From Candidatus Omnitrophota bacterium (lineage in GTDB: Bacteria > Omnitrophota > Gorgyraeia > JABMRN01): 10,064 bases of DNA. Of this stretch, positions 1 through 9,700 are shown piece by piece (positions within the stretch are counted from its first letter, which is position 1; each line of letters begins with the position of its first letter). The stretch covers positions 1 through 10,064 of the forward strand of contig JABMRN010000234.1 in the NCBI GenBank assembly GCA_013202515.1, given 5' to 3'. Made by a program: the position numbers and the translations under genes. Below the pieces are notes generated by a model. It was not told where the DNA came from and ran no database searches. It saw only the letters and a list, made by a program, of their open reading frames with translations.

Positions 1-2
1 AA

Positions 3-755
3 AAAAGACAGCTCGAAGGCCTAGGGCCTAAATTAGAAGAAAACGAAGCAAGCAAAAGGTATTATCTTGACCGTGTCCTGAACGAAGCAATTGCCCATAT
101 AGAAGCTCTTGAAGGCGAAAAAACTCCTATTCAAGAAGCGCTCCTTGATATTTTAAGAGAAGTGCATGATGAAAAATCCGTTACTATATATGAGGTTGAG
201 AAAAAAGCAAAGAATATTTCGGAAACTCACGGAGTAAATGAAAAGGAACTCATAGATGAATTCCTCGCCGCTATCACCAATGCGCGCATAGATGCCATTA
301 AAGCTGTTTATAGCCTTGTAAAGCTCTTAGACGAGGAAAGGGCAAATACCTTTACGTTAGAGGAAGCCATATCTTCGAATGTACATGAAATAGTGAGCGA
401 TTCGATGCTTGCTTATCATACTGAAAAAGGTCCGGTAGCTATTATAAACGATACGCTGGAGGCTTATGCGCTATATAACTTAGGAGGAGAAGAACTTCCA
501 GATCTAAGCGTTGAAGAAGGTAACCTTGATGCTGCAATAAATGATTTTTTAAGGGTAAGACAAACACTCGAAGGGGCAATAGAGGATACAAAACTCCTTC
601 AAGCATTTGATATGTTATTTGTTTTTAGGCTTAGTTACAGACAGCGCATAGAAACACAAAGCCGTCAGCAAGATTCGAGTTTACAAAAAATAATAGGTAT
701 TAGGGACAAGCTGGAAGGTCTCCTGCAAGGAGGCGGAGACGGGCTTCAGAAAGTA
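3..755 (+). other. Charged alpha-helical segment preceding the tandem repeats
   Basis: This stretch covers visible residues 1-251 of the giant protein. It reads as successive amphipathic helices rich in Glu, Lys, Leu and Ala (for example YYLDRVLNEAIAHIEALEG and ELIDEFLAAITNARIDAIKA), broken by short polar turns. No catalytic motif or transmembrane segment is apparent. Its last part (about 681-746, SLQKIIGIRDKLEGLLQGG) resembles the second half of the repeat units that follow, such as KLQPLLDAKDRLLRLKQLLEG, so a degenerate leading unit probably begins here. I do not recognise a family. The helical call rests on composition and hydrophobic spacing alone. Confidence 0.6.
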
Positions 756-3700
756 AACGATATAATTTCTATAGCTGAAGAAATAACAGGAGAGGATCTT
801 TCCGATACCAAACTAAAACAGATGGTTGAAAAAGGTGAGGAGCTGCGAAGTGCCTTGACACAGATAGAGGGTGTATTGGACGGAGATAATAATTTAGATG
901 AGATACTTTCTCTTGTTGAAACGCTAACAGGTAAAGACCTCTCAGATTCCAAGCTAAATGAACTTCAATCCATTGGAAATGATCTAAAGGGTCAGATCTC
1001 AGAGCTTCAGCAGTTTACAAGCGGAGAAAGGACCCCGCAGGAGATTATGACTATAATAGAAAAAATATCAGGGAAAAGCTTATCTGATACTAAATTGCAG
1101 CCACTTCTTGATGCCAAGGATAGACTCCTTAGATTAAAACAGTTGCTGGAAGGAGTACAGTCCGAACCCGGCATTCAAAGCATAATGGCTCTTATTGAAG
1201 AAGCAACCGGTGAAGATCTGTCAGATTCTAAATTGAATGCTCTTCTTGAAGCAAAAGAGAGATTCACGGAGTTAACACAGCTTTTTGATGGTTCAATGAG
1301 GCCCCTTGACAAACTTGCTTTGCTTGAGAGTATTTTAATGGGGCAAGAAGACGAAGAAAAGAAGGTAGATAAATACCATGCAGAGGTTGGTGTTTCCGGA
1401 ACAGCCAGAGTGCCAAGAAGAGACATAGATACACAGCTTTTAGTAGATTATCAGAGAGCAGGAGAAAAACTCGTATTAGCCGCTAAGAAAGCGGAAGCCC
1501 AGAGTTTAACACATATAGGATATGCGACAATCATGAAAGATGTTGATATATTAGATAGAATGGGCGATATTCCTAATGTTTATACTCCTGATTCCTGGCA
1601 AGGGCAGCTTCTAAACATAAAAGAGACGCTCTATAATTCGGTTTCACGTGATTATACAGGTAGGATGCAAGGCCTCTATGAAGAGTTGGCAGAAGCCTCA
1701 ATGGAGGTAGGAGTAGAAGTGCCCAAGGATATCGAAACAGTAGATAAGCTTTATGACTGGATCAAGAGCCGCCTTGATTATGTATCTGGCGAAGCTGCAA
1801 AAGAAACAGGAGTCAGTATGCTGGATCTTACAGGGCTTGCTGCCGAGGATAAACTGGCTCTTCTTGAAGGGCTGTCGGTCTTTTACAGAATAGGGATTGA
1901 CTATGACAGCGTAGAAGGCATGGGAGATTTACTGTGGCTCCTTAGAATAAATTATATTGACATATATGATAATTTTAAAAAATTTGAAGACGAACTAAAA
2001 GATAATCATGACGAGCAGTATATAAAGGAACTCCAGGTTAAAATAGAAGAATTAGACACACAGATTACCCAAAAAGACCTCGAAATAAACAGATACGTAT
2101 CCGAAATAGGAGGAGCTGAAGATATATTAGTCGAGAGGCTTTCGGGAAACCTTGTTATGGATATGACACATTTCGACAGGTCTTTCAGGGCGTTAGATGA
2201 AACAAAAGGCGCATGGGCCGAGCTTATGAAGGCATTAGTTTCAAAGGCAATACTGGAAACAAGAAAAGATGACCTAACGCGTATGGAGGAAGAGCTTAAG
2301 AAAAGCTTTAAGAAGCCGACTAAAGAAGAAACCGAAGAGGCAAAATCTAAACAAGAAGAATGTAAGAAAGATACGAAAGAGTTTATCGACCGAGTAGAAA
2401 ATGCAAAAGATTTAGAAGCGCTAAATGCTTTGGTAGGAGATAAGGCCGAGGAAATAACTCTCGATAGCATAGAATCTTATAGAGTTTATTTCACGCACGA
2501 ACTCAAGGACTTTGGTAAATACGTAAGATCGCTATTCGTAGCTCTGCTTGAAAAGGGAATAGAACTTATCACGGGTGAGGGGACCTCGCTTACAGACAAA
2601 GATAAGCTCGATGAATTGTCAATGGCGCTTCGTCTGTATTTTTCGAGCATGAGTACTGCTGAACAGGATAAGCTATTCAATGAGCATATGATAGGAGAGA
2701 AAAATTTTGAAAACTTAAACAAAGAAAAGAAAGAATGGCTACTCGAATTTATGAAAAATGCGTTTCCTGCTGCAACACAACAGTATGAGTTTTTGATTTA
2801 TTGCGATACCATTATAGATAATGATTATGAAGAAATAAAAGACTGCAATAATCTGACAACCCTTCACAATTGGCTTAGAGATTTTAATAATAAAACACCA
2901 GGGACCTTTACAGGCGAAAACGCGAGGGAATTGAGCAAAAAATACGACAAAATATTAAAGGTGACCGAAAAAGAAACAATAAAAGTTCTTAGGGATTCGA
3001 CTCTGGTTAATGATAGAGTTGATCATTTATTTACAATAATCGAATTTTTGGGCTACAGCGCAATGCCCTACCACGAACGTGGGAAAAACTATGGCGCATG
3101 GATGAATGCCCTTAATTCGGCACTCGAAAATACAGACAAAGGCCCGCTTTCTAAAGAGACAAAAGAAGAGATCAGAAAAGATGCATTAGATAGGATGAAC
3201 GAAGTGTTTGCAGTAGATGCAAATAAAGGCGACTTTAAGGAATTTAAGAAGAACACCCGCAATATAATAAAAAAGGCTAGTACATTAGAGGGCTTGATAG
3301 TGGAACTGGATAAGATAAGCGCATGCGAAACGAACCAGAGACCCTATCACGCAAGAGACAGGGATGCATTGGTTAAGTTCAACAAGGATGTGTTAGAGCT
3401 TCGCCAGGAAGCAGAAAAGAAGACCTTAGATATTTTAGAAGAATCTCCTTTATCTGCAATCGACGAAAGCATGCTTGCACAGATAGGTAGTGTAATCGCG
3501 GCAATGAGCTATGACAGGTTTCCGGAAGAAGAGAAAAAAGAGGCGCTTTATAACTGGCAGGAAACCTTACTTGAATTAGTTTCGAAAGAAGCATCATTAA
3601 AAGATATAAAAGAGTCTCAAAGAAAAATGCTATCTAGAAAACAGAGTAAGACAGAGCTCCTTTTAAGGATAATAAATAAAGCAGATATAGAAAAAGATCC

Positions 3701-6700
3701 AAGCGCCAAAGCCCTTGATGCGCTTACAGCGCTTTTAAATAATGACTTTATTTTCTTATCGCTTGCTGAAATGGCAGAACCCAATACGACTGTGGAGAAG
3801 CTCTCAGGGGCCCTTCGAATATTTTTTAAAACAAGCCATCTCGATGAGGTTTCAAAAGATGCAAGAGAAACCTTGAAACAAGAAGTTCTATATATAGTTT
3901 TGAAGACAGTAAAATCGGATAATTCAAGAGCTAGAGAAGATTCCCGAAAGCAAATCAAAAATGTAGCCAGAGATGTTGAGGCGAGCATGAAGACAAGAGC
4001 GAGAGTACTTGCAGAGGGAATACCCGAAGCAGAAGATATTCTTTCCGAGATCGGAAAAGAAGTAGAAAGCGTAAAGAATTTAATAGCTATTATAGATAGT
4101 GCGTTTACTTCAGCTGATATCGAAGCGGCAGCTAAAGGTATATCACCTATGCCTACCGAAGAAAAAGATCGAAGGGAAGCTGAAGTTAAGGCGACGGTTC
4201 TTGAAGCCGCTGAGCTCTTACAGGCCTTAGAGGTACAGATAAATGGTATCAATGCCGATATACCTATTTTGGCTATAACCGATGGAGAGCTCCTAAGCGA
4301 AATAGTCAGCAACGTTATAGTATGTGAGAGGAAAATACAGGGGCTCCCAAGACAGCTATTACAAGGACAAAAAGATTATCTAAAAGAGCAAAAAATGCTT
4401 AAAGAAAAATTAAAAGCAATTAGAAAAGCTCTTACAAATAATCTTATAAGTACAGTTAAAAATAATAAAAACGCCACTACCGATGAAAAATTAAATGGAT
4501 TTACCTCTTTAGTAGGAGATGATATCTATAAGTACAAATGCGGTATCGGTCCTGATTGCAGCCAAATAAAAGGCATTGCCGAGGCATTAGAGGGGCTCGA
4601 TTTAAATGTTGATCAGCAGTCCCGCTTAAAACGGCTAACAAATGAAGCTTATAAATTAAGAAGAGAATATGTAATTGAAAGAATAAACTCTATTATACTT
4701 AGCGCAGGCGAACAGAACTCAAACGAAACACTTGAAGAAAAAAAGGCAGAGTATGAGAACCTTATAAATGAAGCTCAAATTGAAGAGGGATTTAAAAAAG
4801 CGTATTATACTTCAAACGAGCTCGAAATTATAGAGAAGAAAAAAGAGGAAGCGTTTAGAGCATCTGAAGAAGCAATCGTAGAGAAGAGAAGAGCATTTGA
4901 TATAGTTACCGGTAGCGTTAAGAGAGAAGACAAAGATGATCAAGGCCTTATCAACTATCTCGAATTACTTAATTCTGAAAATAGCTTTGAGAAGATTGAT
5001 GCTGCCTGGCAGTCTATACTTGCAAAGGCCGATAGCTTGCTCGGTGCCCTTGGTACACGAGCCGAACAAGACGAAATTATCGGCATAACTTCAGAGGCAT
5101 TTGACAGCTGGATAAAGGCTGTTTCTGAAAGAGTAGAAAAACAAAAAGAATTTGAGGCATCGATTGAAGATCTTTCAAGCGAACTCGATTACCTGCTTAT
5201 TACTTCAAATAGAGTTAAAAAGGCCTTTCTTATATTTTCAAAAAAAGAGGTAGTAGGAATAGAGGTAAAAGAGTTTATCGATATGCTTACAGATGGCACT
5301 GATGATATAGCCGGCCTAGTTAACCTCGAAAATGAATATGAAGAATATTTTAGAAAAGATGACAATTACCTTGAGTTCAGCGAAAAAATCATGCGGCTGC
5401 GTCGCATGATTCACAGAACAGCAATCAATACCTTATCTACGAAACAGTTAAAAGAAGTAAATATAGAAGAACTTACCCAGCTTCTAGATTTATTAAGCGC
5501 TGGTTTATATGAAAATGAAACCTGGTTCTATGAAGAAAGGAAAGAGGAGTGGCTTTCATTGCTTTCAAGAATAGCTGAAAATAGCAAAAACGTCTTAAGA
5601 AAAGAGTTATCAGAAAAAGAACAGAAATATTTAAATAATTTGCTGAATCTTATCAATGAACGGTTCCCCGAGAGAGCTGTTTCTGAACAAGTCAGAAAAG
5701 GGGATGTCCAAGATATTCAAGATGCCCTAAAGATAACAAGCGAAAGCCTGCTTGGCGCAGGGAAGGAACTCGCTCGCCTAAAGAAAGAAGAAGCCGGGAT
5801 ACGTACACGTATGGCGCAAAAGAGAAGATATCAGCTTGATTTTGAAGGCACGTTCAGCAATATGTTGATAGACTTTTATTTCAAACTAAAGATTACACCT
5901 ACGAATAAAAATGATATAGAAAGGGCCAATTTTGTTGAGGAATTCGAGGCTTTCAAAGAAGAGCTCGGAATTTGGGCATCAAACTATACAGCGGCTGTGT
6001 ATTTTGCAGAATATGTAATTGCCCAGTCTGATTTGCACGTCGCAAATGCAGCCAAAAATCGCCTATCAACCGAATTTGAAATAGCGCTTAAAAAAGAAGA
6101 TTATGAAAAGGCAAGTAAGCTTAGAGATGAAATAGATGAATTTGAAAAAGAAATAATCGAGAGAGTTACAGAAGTGGGGCTCATAAGAAGTCTTATCCCG
6201 GAAGATGCGCTGGAGCTTCTCGAAGGATCTATAGCTGAATACAGAATAGATTATACTAAACCGGTAGATGCTATCATGGCGGCTGAATTGTTTGAGAGTA
6301 CTTTAAGACAGCTCAACGAGCGAGATGGTATTAGTAAGAATATCGAGCATAAACTTATTTCTACATTAGAAAAGATTTCACAGGCTGGCGTTGAAAAGGT
6401 AATAACTGATAGAGGCATGGTTACTGTATATATAGGTTCTAATGCCAGTGGTTCAGCGCTCAAGACCTTGACGCCTTTAATATTCGGATCCTTCCGTGGT
6501 CCTAATAAAAAAGCGCTTGCTGAGGCAACCCTTGATCACATAGAAGATTTGAACAATCTTGTTGATTACGAATCAGAAAATACCTGGAAGCAGACTGTTG
6601 CGCGATATAGATACGATCTTTCTAAGGTAAGGGGTGCTCTATTAGATGCTGATACAGATGATGTTGATTATGAGGATGTAAGAAACCACAATGCAGCAGC

Positions 6701-9700
6701 TTTTGATTATATAAGAGGTCGCCTGGATATGCTTGCGATGGGTATTGATGAAGGAATCAATGGTACGATAGAAGATGCAAAAGAGGCAGGGGAGACAAAA
6801 AAGAGAATTGCAGAACTTGAATCCCAAAATTTATCTCCAGAAGATTATGAAACAGAATTAAAAACACTTCTAATTAATACATATGCAACTCCTGCTGATA
6901 TTCAATCGGGTGCATCTCCAATATATTCAGAGTGGCTTAGTGAGAGTATTACAGAGATTGAATATGGGCGTCGCGATGACGGGATGGAGATGCATATTAT
7001 CAACGAGCATGTACAATCTATATCAATTGCGCAATCACCAGAATTTGCCAGCGAAGTCAGCGTAACAGGCGGTAGGCCAAGTGAAACCCAGAGTGTTACG
7101 GCGCAGGCAAGAAGGTTATATGAGATAACTAACAAAGAGAACTTAAAGGTTGCGCTTGAAACCTCACTTCGCATAGGCGCAATAGAGAACAACGGTAATT
7201 ATGGCTTAGCAATTTATGAAGGCCCCCAACAGGTAGATACGCAGCTAAGGCTTCTCGTGGATATTGATAACGAAAAAGGCAGATATAGCCTTGAATTCCC
7301 GATTCATGTTTCCCGTAATCAGAATGGCGAATTTGAATTTACAGTAGGCGCAGGAATTAGATTTGATACTGATAAAGGCTGGACGGGTGAAGCCTCTGTT
7401 ATGTATGATGGAGAAGAAGAACATTTAAGCGCTTATATAGGTAAGGATTTAAAGAATGCACGTTTAGGGGCAGGATATAAGGATAAAGTAGGACACTTCA
7501 ACCTCTTATGGACTCCTGTTGGTGTACTCAATATGCGAACAGCGGTTGGCGTAGATGCAAAATATGATTTCGAGACGGGCATAACAGATACAAGACTAAG
7601 AGTCGATGTTGATACTGGTAACGTTAACATAGGGCTTGAGCAGATGCTCGAAGATGGTAGGCCTACAAGAACTATCGGTAATGTATTCCTTGATTCAAGA
7701 TTTGTAAGAGGAGAACTTGGTGTTCAGCATGATCATTTAACAGGCGAGACAGAAGGACAAATTGCTCTTGATAAGCTTATTGATGCCTTCGGCGGGACAC
7801 TTCGTTTTTCTGGTACGGCAGGCTATTCGACAGAAAGTGGTTTTGGAGGCGGTAGCGCAGGCACGGATTATAGATCAGAAAGCGGAAGATGGCAGGCTAG
7901 TGTAGGTGCAGAAATAGAAGGAGAACCTGATATAGGAATAGGTCGAGTGAATGTTGGGATAGTAAAAATAGGCGAGAAGTCTAGAGCGGAATTTAGAGGT
8001 GGACGTAATATTCCGGATGGATTGTGGGAACTTGATTTTGAGTATACCCGTCAGTTTGGTAAAAGAATAGGTAGAAACCCTTATGCTGATGGGAGAAGAT
8101 ATACAGGCCGTTTCGTTAACCCGACATGGATTTCTGATGACCAATTACGCGGCGATTATAGACTTATGAACTTCAGGCGTTTTACAGAAAATTTTACGGA
8201 TCTCTACAATCGGTTAAGCACAGCCTTTGGGCGTCAAAGGGCTGAATACGAACCGCTTCATGAGTGGATGAGAGAGCTTAATAATCTGAACAAGTTGCTC
8301 GCAGATTGGACTATAGCTGTAGAAGAAATGCAGAAAGAAAGACTCAAAGGTCTCGAGGGAAGGGCTGCCTGGGAAGAACGCAAAAAACAGACGGAAAAGT
8401 GTCTTGAGCTTCTTGTAGGTACTGATGGCCAAGGCGGGATAAGAAAAGCATTAAGCGACATAAAGATTGCTGTTGAAGACCAAGACCTATTAGAAGATTT
8501 CATAAGAGAATATGCCAGCGATTATCACGATATCATGCAGATTCCCGTGCTTATCGAAAACGTTAACCAGATGGTAATCGAGCAGAGCAGGGCATTTGCC
8601 CAGTACGAAATTATTGAAGCCCAGTCTAATGAGCTCGTCAGATCAATAGCCCAGGATACGTCAGCTGATATACAAAGCTGGACAGCGCTCGTTACAGCTT
8701 CCCGGCAGGGATGGCAAGGATTTGAGAGCCGGGTACAAGCACAGTATAAAGAAGATGAAAGATTGATTTCTGCTGCTGAACAAACAGCTTCGAAATGGGA
8801 AGAAAATCTGGCAGAAGACTTTTTATCACAAGCAACAGAAGAAATGACAGGTGATGAAATCAGTGCTCTTGTAAGATCAATCATGGAAGAAAGCCTTAAC
8901 AGTGAAAGAGGGTATCTTAAGAGCCAATTTGGTACACTTTCTTATACAGGTAACTATGAGGGAGAAATAGAATATTGGGCTAAGCTTATTGCCTCGGGCA
9001 GCCTTACGCGAGAATGGGTGACTGAAAGAATAAGAAATTATGATTTTGTAGGCAAGACTAAATTAACAGATTATCTGGGGATTGCATCTCTTGAAGCCGG
9101 CTATGACCAACACGCCCGAGAAACAGTAGTGGTACGATTTTGGGCAGCTGCCTGCGGCCTTAATGAATATGGAAATGATTGGGTTGCCGGCGAATTGGAG
9201 AATAGGGCCACTCTTAAAAGTACCTTTAGAGAGTTCTACGGAGTCGATTTTGACCCGACAAACGAAGTATACAAAGATAAGCTCGCTTTATTATCAGGCA
9301 TGATAAGCTTCGGAAACGGCACTGTAACCCTTTCAGAATTTAAAGATCTTATGGATACTATAAATGCTAACAGGTCTGAAATAGAAGACCTTATAGGAGA
9401 GAAAAACCCTCTTGAGAATACCGCAACCGGTACCAACGATACATTAACCTTGATAAAATGGGGGCTGCAGGCTGCAGCATGGAAAGACAAAGGCTATAAT
9501 CCCACTGTAATTCTTCAAATGATGAAAATATTAGCAGGACCTTATGCTTCTATATTGGAAAATAATAATTTAATATCCGGCATAGAGGAAATGAAGGAAC
9601 TCCTCTCGAATCCTACTTCTGAGGAAAGCTTAGTTCTTCAAACATATATTGCGCAGATTGAAGATGCTGCCATGCTTTCAGGAGAGGCCTACAGCAGGGA

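Larger units (their letters stand above)
1314..6386 (+). other. Very long alpha-helical region of the giant protein
   Basis: Visible residues 438-2128 read almost wholly as helix: amphipathic spacing, dense Glu/Lys/Leu/Ala, few Pro or Gly, and repeated short linkers with Asp, Asn, Ser and Thr. One small strand-like patch near 1380-1430 breaks the pattern. Several motifs recur in diverged form. LSMALRLYF (2616) resembles LSGALRIFF (3801), and PYHER (3066) resembles PYHAR (3342). This suggests expansion by duplication of helical modules. Two Cys five residues apart (KCGIGPDCSQ, Cys codons at 4539 and 4557) are the only close Cys pair. Coiled-coil, charged-helix and UVR-like stretches inside this region are listed separately. 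No active-site motif is recognised. A rod, scaffold or spacer role is inference; helical solenoid modules with binding functions would look the same by eye. Confidence 0.65.

Noticed and set aside
2006..2722. Two minus-strand open frames (154 and 78 codons) opposite the highly charged helices
   Set aside because: Same Ser-rich mirror composition, fully contained in the sense gene, with no independent coding signal.
3617..4312. Minus-strand open frame of 231 codons, rich in Ser, Leu, Ala and Ile
   Set aside because: It lies wholly opposite the giant gene. Its Ser/Leu-rich composition without domain character is what arises when Glu/Lys/Ala-rich coding sequence is read on the opposite strand out of phase. 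No ribosome binding site or family match is apparent.
6645..6680. Acidic DADTDDVDYEDV as a calcium-binding EF-hand or dockerin loop
   Set aside because: Position 6 lacks the usual Gly, position 8 is Asp rather than hydrophobic, and position 12 is Val rather than Glu or Asp, so the loop does not fit the consensus.
6883..7192. A 60-codon plus-strand and a 96-codon minus-strand open frame near the helix-to-beta transition
   Set aside because: Both are contained in the giant frame in other phases, are short, and have no recognisable features. The sense frame has coherent composition here.
8214..8884. Minus-strand open frames of 72, 81 and 119 codons opposite the downstream helical region
   Set aside because: Two overlap each other in different phases and all mirror the sense coding bias; none shows a start context or domain.
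9464..9477. Direct repeat of GCTGCAG in tandem
   Set aside because: Only seven bases long and explained by adjacent Leu-Gln-Ala-Ala codons; no larger repeat or element around it.
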